Assembly (NCBI RefSeq): GCF_004023625.1
Contig: NZ_ML137713.1
Span: 124,001-188,000 of the forward strand
Direction of reading: 5' to 3'
Length of the DNA stretch: 64,000 bases
DNA from: Streptomyces cavernae
GTDB lineage: Bacteria > Actinomycetota > Actinomycetes > Streptomycetales > Streptomycetaceae
In this document: piece by piece, positions 40,302-48,516 of the stretch
How positions within the stretch are numbered: the first letter of the stretch is position 1
Layout of the letters: each line of letters starts with the position of its first letter
The notes under the pieces: generated by a model
What the model saw: only the letters and a program-made list of their open reading frames with translations
The model's database searches: none
Told to the model about the DNA's origin: nothing
Position numbers and translations under genes: made by a program

Positions 40302-40805
40302 GTGCGTCACCATGCCATCACCACGGCCGTCACGGCCACCCTCACGGCCGGTGCGCTGGCGGTCCTCACCGCCGCCCCGGCGCAGGCCGCCGAGTACTCG
40401 TCGGCGCTGAAGATACGCGGCGTCCAGTACGACGCACCCGGCCGGGACTCCAACAGCTGCGCCACGGGCAACACCGACGAGGAGTACCTGACGATCAAGA
40501 ACTACTCGTCGACGGCGACCGTGAACCTCAAGGGTTACGTCGTCAAGGACGCCACGGGCAACCGCTTCGTCTTCACCGTCAGCCACTACCTCCAGCCCGG
40601 CGACTACGTGAAGCTCCGCGGCGGCAACGGCTCCGACTCCGACAAGTACAACGTCGTCTACCGCGACAACTGCAACTTCATGTGGAACAACGACAAGGAC
40701 ACGATCTACTTCTACAAGCCCTCCGGCAGCCGCGCGGACGTCCACGCCTACACCAAGAGCGCCAACGACCGGGACGGCAACGGGTACATAGGCTTCCACA
40801 GCTGA
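40302..40805 (+). CDS. Exported lamin-tail-domain protein
   Basis: A 167-aa secreted protein. The signal peptide runs to the AQA site (ALAVLTAAPAQA, residues about 17-28). The mature part is one lamin-tail (LTD) immunoglobulin-like domain: ALKIRGVQYDAPGRDSNSCA, EEYLTIKNYSSTATVNLKGY, LQPGDYVKLRGG, and the Asn/Asp-rich end ANDRDGNGYIGFHS. One conserved Cys pair (NSCA and DNCNF) may form a disulfide. LTD proteins bind DNA, metal or envelope partners; the role in Streptomyces is unknown. GTG start after GGGGGGA. Confidence 0.88.
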   Translation: MRHHAITTAVTATLTAGALAVLTAAPAQAAEYSSALKIRGVQYDAPGRDSNSCATGNTDEEYLTIKNYSSTATVNLKGYVVKDATGNRFVFTVSHYLQPGDYVKLRGGNGSDSDKYNVVYRDNCNFMWNNDKDTIYFYKPSGSRADVHAYTKSANDRDGNGYIGFHS

Positions 40806-40862
40806 GTACCGCGCCCGGCGCACCCCGGCACGGCCTGACGACACGGATCGTCCGCCTGGTCA

Positions 40863-40893
40863 GCCGGCTCGCCCCGACGAGGGGCGAGCCGGC
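40863..40893. terminator. Perfect 13-bp hairpin terminator
   Basis: GCCGGCTCGCCCC and GGGGCGAGCCGGC pair perfectly with a GACGA loop, 58 bases after the lamin-tail gene. It could serve both converging transcripts (the IclR gene ends at 41093). Confidence 0.85.
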
Positions 40894-41092
40894 GGCGGCG
40901 ACCAACGACACTCCCGGACCGGGGCCCGGAACCGAAGCGGGTATTCCGCCCTCTCCCAGGGCGGGGCCCGCACAGCCTCGTGCGCACGCCCGCGGCTGAA
41001 CCGCGTGCTGTCCGCTGACCTGTGACCTGTTACCCGTTACCTGTGGCACCCGGTGACCGGCCGCCACCCCCTGGGGCGATGGCGAGTACCAC

Positions 41093-41869
41093 TCAGCGCG
41101 GCTCCGGCTGCCACCCCAGTGCCCGCGAGATCCCGAGTGCCGCGAGCCGTACCGCGGGGATCAACGCCGGTGTCTGTGCCTGCCGTTGAGGCACCACGAC
41201 GGACACCGCCGCCACCGCCGAGCCGCCCGGCCCGCGCACCGGGGCCGCCACCGACAAGGCGTCCATGGTGACCTGACGACTGCTCACCGCGCAGCCGGTG
41301 CGCCGCACTTCGGCCAGCGCCCGGCGCAGCCGCGCCGGATCGGTGATGGTGTGCTGGGTGAACGCGGCAAGCTGGCCCGCGCAGTACTCGGCCTGGAACT
41401 CCGGCTCGGCGTGCGCCAGCAGTGCCAGGCCCACCCCGGTGGCGTGCAGCGGCCAGCGGGCGCCCACCTGGATCCGTACGCCGACCGCGGACCGGCCCGA
41501 GATCCACTCGATGTAGACGACCTCGGAGCCGTCGCGCACCGCGAGGGCCACGTTCTCGTGGGTGGCCTCGTACAGGTCCTCCAGGTAGGGGATGGCGAGC
41601 TGGCGCAGCGCGAGCCCGCGCGGGGCGAGCGCCGCGATCTCCCACAGTCTGAGCCCCACGTGGTAGGTGCCCGCGGCGTCCCGTTCCAGCGCGCCCCACT
41701 CCGTGAGCGCGCCCACCAGCCGGTGCGCCGTCGTCAGCGACAGGCCGGCCCGGCGGCTGATGTCGGACAGGCACAGCGCCGGGTGCGCGTGGTCGAAGGC
41801 GGCGAGCACGGCGAGCAGCCGGTCGGGCGCGGAGCGCACGGCCCGTGGGGGAACGGCGTCGGCGGTCAT
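41093..41869 (-). CDS. IclR-family transcriptional regulator
   Basis: A 258-aa regulator. N-terminal winged helix (LSDISRRAGLSLTTAHRLVG about residues 34-53) and C-terminal effector domain (HENVALAVRDGSEVVYIEWI, PLHATGVGLALLAH, where the conserved small-molecule pocket lies). IclR proteins commonly control aromatic or fatty-acid-like catabolic operons. It lies 22 bases after a MarR gene on the same strand, and both face the divergent SDR/CoA-ligase operon. Confidence 0.9.
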   Translation of the reverse strand: MTADAVPPRAVRSAPDRLLAVLAAFDHAHPALCLSDISRRAGLSLTTAHRLVGALTEWGALERDAAGTYHVGLRLWEIAALAPRGLALRQLAIPYLEDLYEATHENVALAVRDGSEVVYIEWISGRSAVGVRIQVGARWPLHATGVGLALLAHAEPEFQAEYCAGQLAAFTQHTITDPARLRRALAEVRRTGCAVSSRQVTMDALSVAAPVRGPGGSAVAAVSVVVPQRQAQTPALIPAVRLAALGISRALGWQPEPR

Positions 41870-41891
41870 GGGCGGGGCACCAGGGGAGGCA

Positions 41892-42317
41892 TCAGCTGAG
41901 TTCGGTCTCGGCGATTCTCTGCAGGAGCGTGTGGAGCAGGTCCCGCTCGGCGGGGCCCAGGGGGTGGAGCAGGTCGTTGGTCACGCGCAGTCCCGCCTCG
42001 TCGGTGTTCCGCAGGAAGGCCCGGCCGTCCGCGGTGAGGACGACGATCCGGCTGCGGCGGTCGTCGGGCGCCGGGCGCCGCTCGGCGAAACCGAGCCGCT
42101 CCAGGTCGTCGACCAGACCGACTATCGCGCTCGGGTCGTAGCCCAGGCGGGCGCTGAGCTCCCGCTGGAGCGCGCCGTCCGTGGTGGCGAGGAACCGCAG
42201 CAGGGCGTAGTGCCGCAGCCGCAGGCCGGACTCCTGGAGGAAGGCGTTGAACAACTGTCCGGAGCGCAGTCCGAGCCGGTAGAGGAGGTAACCGGTGTCC
42301 GCGTGCAGCCCCCGCAT
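41892..42317 (-). CDS. MarR-family transcriptional regulator
   Basis: A 141-aa winged-helix regulator: HYALLRFLATTDGALQRELS, then ARLGYDPSAIVGLVDDLERL and the wing RPAPDDRRSRIVVLTADGRA. AGGAG six bases upstream of ATG 42317 fixes the start; a longer frame to 42488 has no support and would run over the operator. It is divergent from the acyl-CoA-ligase operon and is the best candidate for its ligand-responsive repressor, perhaps answering an aryl- or acyl-CoA. Confidence 0.88.
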   Translation of the reverse strand: MRGLHADTGYLLYRLGLRSGQLFNAFLQESGLRLRHYALLRFLATTDGALQRELSARLGYDPSAIVGLVDDLERLGFAERRPAPDDRRSRIVVLTADGRAFLRNTDEAGLRVTNDLLHPLGPAERDLLHTLLQRIAETELS

Positions 42318-42466
42318 CCATGGCTCCTGTCCGTCGATGGCGGAAGGGCCTACGGCATCTTGCGTGACGTCCTGCTGGCCGGTGATGGTGCGCTCCCTGA
42401 TCCAGGCCCCCGGGAATTGGGGCGATGCATCCGTACGGGTCACAGCATGCCGCACGAATGGGATCG

Positions 42467-42494
42467 CAACAACTATTGACGTCAACAATTATTG
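42467..42494. promoter_or_regulatory. Candidate MarR operator in the divergent promoter
   Basis: An AT-rich island centred on the perfect palindrome TTGACGTCAA (42476-42485). CAACAACTATTG (42467-42478) and CAACAATTATTG (42483-42494) are near-identical direct repeats 16 bp apart. Placed 73-100 bases before the SDR start. Confidence 0.65.
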
Positions 42495-42566
42495 TCCTTA
42501 GCTTCGATCTCGAAGCCTCGCCCCATCCCCGTAGGGGCCCCGCCCCCATCCCGAAGGGACCCGCGC

Positions 42567-43484
42567 GTGTCCACCATCGATCTCACCGGCAAGGTCGCCG
42601 TCGTCACCGGCAGTGGCCGTGGTCTAGGTCTGGCCTACGCACAGGCCCTGGCCGCCGCAGGCGCCTCGGTCGTCGTCAACGACGTGGACGAGGCGGTCGC
42701 CGACCAGGCCGTGAAGACCATCACCGAGGCGGGCGGCACGGCCGTCGCCGAGGTCGTCGCCGTCGGCACCTCCGAGGCCGCGGACCGGCTCGTCAGCCGC
42801 GCGGTGGAGGAGTTCGGGCGGCTGGACATCCTGGTCACCAACGCGGGCATCCTGCGCGACAAGGTCCTGTGGAAGATGTCCGACGACGACTTCGACGCGG
42901 TGATCACCACCCACCTCAAGGGCACCTTCACCTGCGCCCGCGCCGCCGCGATCCGCATGCGCGAGCAGGGCGAGGGCGGCAGCCTGATCCTGGTCGGCTC
43001 CCCGGCCGGGCAGCGCGGCAACTTCGGCCAGACGAACTACTCCGCCGCCAAGGCCGGTATTGCTGCTTTCGCCCGCACCTGGTCCATGGAGCTGGGCCGC
43101 GCGGGCATCACCGTCAACGCGATCGTGCCGGTGGCGGCCACCGCGATGACCGAGACCATCCCGGTCTTCGCCCCGTACATCGAGGCCATGAAGAACGGCG
43201 AACCGCTGCCGGACTTCCTGCGCAAGGGCGAGGGCTTCGGCACCCCCGAGGACTGCGCGGCCCTGGTTCCGTTCCTCGCCTCCGAGGCCGCCCGCGGCGT
43301 CACCGGACAGGCCATCGGCATCGGCGGCGACAAGGTGGCACTCTGGTCCCACCCGCAGGAGATCAAGGCGGCCTACGCCGACGGCGGCTGGACCCCCGAG
43401 ACGCTCGCCGCCGCCTGGCACACCTCGGTCGGCGCCGAGCCGGAGACCGTCGGCGTCCCCGCCCCGAAGATCCCGGAGGCGTAA
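42567..43484 (+). CDS. Short-chain dehydrogenase/reductase (3-hydroxyacyl-CoA dehydrogenase-like)
   Basis: A 305-aa SDR. Cofactor motif VVTGSGRGLGLAYAQALAAA at the N-terminus, NAGI about residue 92, catalytic Ser/Tyr/Lys in LVGSPAGQ and TNYSAAKAG. It has a long C-terminal tail. The length and ILRDK motif after NAG resemble the dehydrogenase module of multifunctional beta-oxidation enzymes, which fits the MaoC hydratase and acyl-CoA ligase in the same operon. GTG start with AAGGGA. The exact acyl or aryl substrate is unknown. Confidence 0.88.
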   Translation: MSTIDLTGKVAVVTGSGRGLGLAYAQALAAAGASVVVNDVDEAVADQAVKTITEAGGTAVAEVVAVGTSEAADRLVSRAVEEFGRLDILVTNAGILRDKVLWKMSDDDFDAVITTHLKGTFTCARAAAIRMREQGEGGSLILVGSPAGQRGNFGQTNYSAAKAGIAAFARTWSMELGRAGITVNAIVPVAATAMTETIPVFAPYIEAMKNGEPLPDFLRKGEGFGTPEDCAALVPFLASEAARGVTGQAIGIGGDKVALWSHPQEIKAAYADGGWTPETLAAAWHTSVGAEPETVGVPAPKIPEA

Positions 43485-43487
43485 ACC

Positions 43488-44369
43488 ATGACTGCGACCC
43501 TCAACGTCGAGGATCTCGTCGCGATCGACGTCCACACCCATTGCGAGGTCTCCTCCAAGGGGCACTCGTCCCTGGACGACGACCTGCACGACGCCTCCAG
43601 CGCCTACTTCAAGGTCGAGGGCAAGCGGAAGCCCACCCTGGAGGAGACCGCCGCGTACTACCGCGAGCGGAAGATGGCCGCTGTGATCTTCACGGTGGAC
43701 GCGGAGTCCGCCACCGGCACCGCGCCGGTGCCCAACGAGGAGGTCGCCGAGGCCGCCGCCGCCAACCCGGACGTGCTGATCCCCTTCGCCTCCATCGACC
43801 CCTTCCGCGGCAAGGCGGGAGTGAAGCAGGCCCGTCGGCTGGTCGAGGAGTACGGGGTCAGGGGCTTCAAGTTCCACCCCAGCATCCAGGGCTTCTTCCC
43901 CAACGACCGGTCCGTCGCCTACGACCTGTACGAGGTGATCGAAGGGACCGGCACCATCGCGCTCTTCCACACCGGACAGACCGGCATCGGTGCGGGCGTG
44001 CCCGGCGGGGGCGGAATCCGCCTGAAGTACTCCAACCCGCTGCACATCGACGACGTCGCCGCGGACTTCCCCCACCTCAAGATCATTCTGGCCCATCCGT
44101 CCTTCCCCTGGCAGGACGAGGCCCTCGCCGTGGCCACCCACAAGCCGGGTGTCCACATCGATCTCTCCGGCTGGTCGCCCAAGTACTTCCCGCCCCAGCT
44201 CGTCCAGTACGCGAACACGCTGCTCAAGGACAAGGTCCTCTTCGGCTCCGACTATCCCGTCCTCACCCCGGACCGCTGGCTCGCCGACTTCGACAAGCTC
44301 ACCATCAAGGACGAGGTCAAGCCGAAGATCCTCAAGGAGAACGCCGCCCGCCTACTGGGGCTCAGCTGA
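43488..44369 (+). CDS. Amidohydrolase-2 family metal-dependent hydrolase/decarboxylase
   Basis: A 293-aa TIM-barrel enzyme of the ACMSD-like amidohydrolase group. Metal ligands are visible in AIDVHTHCE (HxH), GFKFHPSIQGF, LAHPSFPW and FGSDYPVLTP (final Asp). This group includes aminocarboxymuconate and gamma-resorcylate decarboxylases and 4-oxalomesaconate-type hydratases, so it may act on an aromatic acid or ring-cleavage product. Three bases separate it from the SDR stop, indicating one transcript. Confidence 0.85.
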   Translation: MTATLNVEDLVAIDVHTHCEVSSKGHSSLDDDLHDASSAYFKVEGKRKPTLEETAAYYRERKMAAVIFTVDAESATGTAPVPNEEVAEAAAANPDVLIPFASIDPFRGKAGVKQARRLVEEYGVRGFKFHPSIQGFFPNDRSVAYDLYEVIEGTGTIALFHTGQTGIGAGVPGGGGIRLKYSNPLHIDDVAADFPHLKIILAHPSFPWQDEALAVATHKPGVHIDLSGWSPKYFPPQLVQYANTLLKDKVLFGSDYPVLTPDRWLADFDKLTIKDEVKPKILKENAARLLGLS

Positions 44370-44382
44370 AGGGGCACCGTCC

Positions 44383-45888
44383 ATGCGCAACGAGGGACTG
44401 GGGTCGTGGCCCGCACGCCGGGCCCGCAAGACCCCTGAACGTACCGCCCTGATACACCGTCAGAGCAGCATCAGCTACGCCGAGTTGTACGACCGCACCA
44501 CCCGTCTCGCGCAGGCGCTCAGGGCACTCGGCGTCCGTCGCGGCGACCGGATCGCCTATCTCGGCCCCAACCACCCGTCTTTCCTGGAGACGCTCTTCGC
44601 GGCGGGCACCCTGGGCGCGGTGTTCCTCCCGCTCAACTGGCGGCTCGCCGGACCCGAGATCGGCTACCAGCTCGTCGACTCCGGGGCGAAGGCACTGATC
44701 TACGCGCCCTCGCTGGCCGGCCTCGTCGACAGCGCGCAGTGCGCGGCCGACGTCAAGACGTACGTCGAGGTCGGTGAGCGCTACGAGGAGATGATCGCCT
44801 CGGCGCCCGACGAGCGGATCGACGAGCCGGTCACCGCCGACGACACCTGCATCATCATGTACACCTCGGGCACGACCGGGCGGCCCAAGGGCGCCATGCT
44901 CACCCACGGCAACATCACCTGGAACGCGGTCAACGTGCTGGTCGACCAGGACCTGATCGCCGACGAACGCGCCCTGGTGTCCGCGCCGTTGTTCCACACG
45001 GCCGGGCTGAACATGCTCACCCTTCCGGTGCTCCTCAAGGGCGGCACCTGCGTCCTGGTCGAGGCTTTCGACCCGGCCGCCACCTTCGACCTGATCGAAG
45101 AGCACGGCATCACCTTCATGTTCGGCGTGCCCACCATGTTCGACCAGGTCGCCCGCCACCCCCGCTGGGCCGACGCCGACCTGTCCTCCCTGCGGATGCT
45201 CTCCTGCGGCGGCTCACCCGTGCCCACCTCGCTCATCGCGGTGTACCAGGAGCGGGGGCTGACCTTCCTCCAGGGCTACGGCATGACCGAGGCCGCGCCC
45301 GGCACCCTCTTTCTGGACGCCGAACACGCGGTGTCCAAGGCCGGCTCGGCGGGCGTGCCGCACTTCTTCAGCGACGTACGGGTCGTCCGGCCCGACTTCT
45401 CCCCGGTCGACGTCGGCGAGACCGGTGAGGTCGTCGTCCGCGGACCGCACGTCATGCCCGGCTACTGGGGGCTGCCCGACGAGACCGCCGCCGTCTTCTC
45501 CAACGGCTGGTTCCGCAGCGGGGACGCCGCGCGGGTCGACGAGGACGGCTACGTCTTCATCGTCGACCGCATCAAGGACATGATCATCTCCGGCGGTGAG
45601 AACGTCTACCCGGCCGAGATCGAGGACCTGCTGCTGCGCCACCCCGACATCGTGGAGTGCGCCGTGATCGGCGTCCCCGACGACAAGTGGGGCGAGGTGC
45701 CGCGCGCGGTCGTCGTCGTCCGCGAGGGCGCCGACCTCGACCCGGACGAGGTGATCGCCTCCCTGTCCGGACAGCTCGCCAAGTACAAGATCCCCAAGTC
45801 GGTGGTGATCGCGGAGGAACTGCCGCGCACCGCTTCCGGAAAGCTCCTCAAGGCCCGTGTCCGTACGCGCTTCGGAACCAACTCTTAG
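44383..45888 (+). CDS. Acyl-CoA synthetase / AMP-dependent ligase
   Basis: A 501-aa ANL-superfamily enzyme that activates a carboxylic acid to its CoA thioester via an acyl-adenylate. Motifs: IIMYTSGTTGRPKGAMLTHG (P-loop-like A3), FLQGYGMTEAAPG (A5), NGWFRSGDAARVDEDGYVFI (A7) and PRTASGKLLKARV with the catalytic Lys (A10). Medium/long-chain or aryl acid specificity cannot be told apart. ATG at 44383, 13 bases after the amidohydrolase; operon member. Confidence 0.93.
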   Translation: MRNEGLGSWPARRARKTPERTALIHRQSSISYAELYDRTTRLAQALRALGVRRGDRIAYLGPNHPSFLETLFAAGTLGAVFLPLNWRLAGPEIGYQLVDSGAKALIYAPSLAGLVDSAQCAADVKTYVEVGERYEEMIASAPDERIDEPVTADDTCIIMYTSGTTGRPKGAMLTHGNITWNAVNVLVDQDLIADERALVSAPLFHTAGLNMLTLPVLLKGGTCVLVEAFDPAATFDLIEEHGITFMFGVPTMFDQVARHPRWADADLSSLRMLSCGGSPVPTSLIAVYQERGLTFLQGYGMTEAAPGTLFLDAEHAVSKAGSAGVPHFFSDVRVVRPDFSPVDVGETGEVVVRGPHVMPGYWGLPDETAAVFSNGWFRSGDAARVDEDGYVFIVDRIKDMIISGGENVYPAEIEDLLLRHPDIVECAVIGVPDDKWGEVPRAVVVVREGADLDPDEVIASLSGQLAKYKIPKSVVIAEELPRTASGKLLKARVRTRFGTNS

Positions 45889-45902
45889 CTAAGGAACTGT
45901 TC

Positions 45903-46358
45903 ATGAGCATCACCGCCAACGGCCTCGACGAACTGAAGAAGCTCGAGGGCAGCGACCTCGGCACCAGCGAGTGGATCGAGGTCACCCAGGAGCGGATCAA
46001 CACCTTCGCCGACGCGACGGGTGACCACCAGTGGATCCACGTCGACCCGGAGAAGGCGGCGGAGGGCCCCTTCGGCGCCCCCATCGCCCACGGTTACCTC
46101 ACCCTCTCCCTCTTCATCCCGCTCTTCACCGAGCTGCTGGATGTGGAGGGGGTCTCCACGAAGGTCAACTACGGGCTGAACAAGGTGCGGTTCCCCTCGC
46201 CGGTGAAGGTCGGATCGCGGATCCGGCTCGTCGGGAAGCTCTCCCTGGTGGAAGAGGTGCCGGGCGGCGTACAGATCACTGTCGACGGCACCATCGAGAT
46301 CGAGGGCGGCGCGAAGCCGGCAGCGGTCCTGCAGAGCCTCTCCCGCTTCTACGCGTAG
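45903..46358 (+). CDS. MaoC-family (R)-hydratase
   Basis: A 151-aa hot-dog-fold enoyl-CoA hydratase. The hydratase-2 motif with catalytic Asp and His is TFADATGDHQWIHVDPEKAA followed by GPFGAPIAHGYLTLSL. AAGGA precedes the ATG, 14 bases after the ligase stop. It completes a ligase-hydratase-dehydrogenase set able to carry out a partial beta-oxidation-like pathway. Confidence 0.93.
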   Translation: MSITANGLDELKKLEGSDLGTSEWIEVTQERINTFADATGDHQWIHVDPEKAAEGPFGAPIAHGYLTLSLFIPLFTELLDVEGVSTKVNYGLNKVRFPSPVKVGSRIRLVGKLSLVEEVPGGVQITVDGTIEIEGGAKPAAVLQSLSRFYA

Positions 46359-46371
46359 CGCTCCGCGGGGT

Positions 46372-46680
46372 TGTTCGCCCCCGGCGCCCTTACCCTTCCC
46401 ATCCCAGAGCCTGCGCCCCTTCAACCCCGCCAAGGGGCCTGCGCCCCCCTTGAACCCCGCATCAGGGCCCTGCCCCCGCATCTGGGTCCGACGTCTGGGG
46501 CCGTCTGTGGCTGGTCGCGCAGTTCCCCGCGCCCCCTGACGGGCGCGGGTCCGTGCTACTCAGCCCGGCCGGCGTTTGAGGCCGAGGCCGTTCAGGCCGA
46601 TACCAGGGCGGGGTCTGGGGGCGGCAGCCCCCCAGGAGCGAGGTCAAGGGGCGGCCGCCCCTTGGGGATGGGAAGGGCAA
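46372..46680. repeat. Streptomyces-type GC-rich intergenic repeat sequence
   Basis: No gene is supported here. The stretch contains CTGGTCGCGCAGTTCCCCGC and GGCGGCAGCCCCCCAGGAGC type sequences, which recur between genes in many Streptomyces genomes; related GGGGCGCAGCCCC text is seen at 59535-59580 of this window. Confidence 0.55.
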
Positions 46681-46783
46681 GGGGTCCTTGCACTATGAGC
46701 GTCCGATCAGGTCGCGTGCTCCGGCGCCTTGCGATGCACGGCACCAGACCACGCGACCCGGGCGCGCATAGTGCAAGGACCCC
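46681..46783. repeat. 103-bp nested palindromic element (MITE-like or double terminator)
   Basis: Perfect 17-bp terminal inverted repeats: GGGGTCCTTGCACTATG (46681-46697) and its complement CATAGTGCAAGGACCCC (46767-46783). Inside them a second perfect 9-bp pair, GGTCGCGTG (46710-46718) and CACGCGACC (46750-46758). The element lies between two convergent operons. Flanks AAGGGCAA and TAAGGGCG are similar but give no clear target duplication. It has no coding capacity. Confidence 0.85.
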
Positions 46784-46823
46784 TAAGGGCGGCGGGGGCG
46801 AGGCAACCCCCCGGCGGTGGGTC

Positions 46824-48497
46824 TCAGTGGCCCACCACGTCCACGAACACCGGGTTCGAGTAGAACCACGTGTCCGCCCACGGATCGCCGTTCCCCGGCT
46901 CGTGGGGGATCGGGCCGTGGGGATCGATCGCGGCGCCGAGGTAACCCGCGCCGTTGCGCTTGCCGTCGCTTCCGCGCAGGCGGACGTAGAAGGACTCGTC
47001 CCCGGCCGTGAGCGGGATGCGTAGGGTGTACGTGCCCTTCCGCCCGCTCACGTCCTTGCTGTGGACGACCCGCGTGTCGGGTGCCCGCCAGGTGTCGCGG
47101 TCGGTGACCGGGCCGCGCACGGCGCCCCGGATAACGTCGACGTGCGCCAACTGGGGAAGGATTCCCTGGGTGTTGGGGCGCGAGGTGGTCGTCACGGTCA
47201 CGTTCAGGGTGAGCTTCTCGCCCTTGCGTACCCGCAGCCGGCCGCCCAGGGTGACGCCCCGGTCGTCGTCACAGTCGCGCTTCACCCGTACCTCGAGCCC
47301 GTCCAGCAGATGCCCGTGGTCGAGCCACACCCGGCCCGCGCGCAGGCCGGCCATCACCGCGCGGTAGCCGTAGCGGGTCACGCCCACATGGGTGCGGCTG
47401 AACTGGCCGGGCCAGAAGTCGCCGCCCGGCTGCGGGGTGTCGGTGTTCACCGGGTCCGGCAGCCGCCCCGTGTTGTCGAAGGTCTGTCCGGGCAGCCAGT
47501 CACCGTTCTTCCAGGTGTCGAAGACCACGCGGTGGACGTCGGAGTTGGTGGTGATGGAGTACAGCCTGCCCTCGGCGAGCAAGGAGTCCCACAGACCGCC
47601 GACCGTCGCGGTCGCCCAGTCGAAACCGCCGTACGTGACGTACGCCTCCACGGGGTAGCCGGCCCAGGACTGTGCGGACGGCTTGTTCTCGTACTCACCA
47701 CGGATCGAGGTCGGCCCGCGCCAGCCGGGGATGCCACCGCCCTGTGCGCCGGGCGCGCCCTCCATGCCGATCATGATCTCGGGTGCGGCGTCCCGCCAGT
47801 TGCGCATCTCGTGCGGGGAGTCGATGCCCAGGCGCAACGGATGGTTGGCGATGACGAGGACGTCGTCGACGTACCCGGTGCGGCGCTGTTCGGCGAGCCA
47901 CTTGATGGCCTTGACGGCGTGCGCCTCGTTGCGGGCGGTGTCCGGACTGCTCGGTGAGCCTTCGGAGTAGCCCAGCAGCTTACCGTCGTACGCGAGCTCG
48001 AATCGGGTGAGCAGGTCGACCTCGTTCGGGCCGGGTGCGGCGAACACCGTGCAGTGCTCCGCGGCCGGGATGTACCACTCCAGGCCCTGGAAGATCAGCT
48101 GGCGGGGGTTCTCCGCGCGTGCCTTGAGGATCTCCCGGTGCTCCATTTGGGCCCCGTACTTGGCGTGCCCGAAGTTGGAGTGCTCGTTGAAGACCATCCA
48201 GTCGAGTCCGTACTTGGCGCCCGCGGTGGCCAGCTGGGAGAACGTGTACTTGGCGTCGTGGCTGTAGACGGTGTGGATGTGGTGGTCACCCACGAGGTAG
48301 GCGAGCCGTGGGTCGTCGCCGCCGAGGCGTCTGTCGTCCGCCGCTGCCGTCGAGGGGGCGGCGAGCGAACCGACGGCGAAGGCGGCGCCGAACAGCCCGG
48401 CGCTGCGCAGGATCCCGCGCCGGGAGACACCCTGGGCGTCGAGTTCGGCGGGGGAGACGGAGGGATCGGCCCAGGCGGGGAGTTGCTGATCGGTCAT
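46824..48497 (-). CDS. Tat-exported PHP-domain phosphoesterase
   Basis: A 557-aa exported protein. Twin-arginine signal SRRGILRSAGLFGAAFAVGS (about residues 25-44). The PHP metal-site motifs are GDHHIHTVYSHD and FNEHSNFGH, with further His/Asp in NHPLRLG and TTNSDVHRV. A beta-rich C-terminal segment may hold accessory sites. ATG 48497 with AAAGG upstream is preferred over GTG 48506. It is the last gene of a six-gene operon with a beta-galactosidase and an ABC importer and lies 19 bases after the other Tat phosphoesterase. It probably removes phosphate from extracellular glycan or teichoic-type esters; the substrate is inference. Confidence 0.88.
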   Translation of the reverse strand: MTDQQLPAWADPSVSPAELDAQGVSRRGILRSAGLFGAAFAVGSLAAPSTAAADDRRLGGDDPRLAYLVGDHHIHTVYSHDAKYTFSQLATAGAKYGLDWMVFNEHSNFGHAKYGAQMEHREILKARAENPRQLIFQGLEWYIPAAEHCTVFAAPGPNEVDLLTRFELAYDGKLLGYSEGSPSSPDTARNEAHAVKAIKWLAEQRRTGYVDDVLVIANHPLRLGIDSPHEMRNWRDAAPEIMIGMEGAPGAQGGGIPGWRGPTSIRGEYENKPSAQSWAGYPVEAYVTYGGFDWATATVGGLWDSLLAEGRLYSITTNSDVHRVVFDTWKNGDWLPGQTFDNTGRLPDPVNTDTPQPGGDFWPGQFSRTHVGVTRYGYRAVMAGLRAGRVWLDHGHLLDGLEVRVKRDCDDDRGVTLGGRLRVRKGEKLTLNVTVTTTSRPNTQGILPQLAHVDVIRGAVRGPVTDRDTWRAPDTRVVHSKDVSGRKGTYTLRIPLTAGDESFYVRLRGSDGKRNGAGYLGAAIDPHGPIPHEPGNGDPWADTWFYSNPVFVDVVGH

Positions 48498-48516
48498 GAC
48501 GGTCACACCTTTCGGA

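Noticed and set aside
46371..47024. 217-codon plus-strand frame across the 103-bp palindrome
   Set aside because: It spans repeat DNA and runs antisense into the PHP gene; composition is not protein-like.
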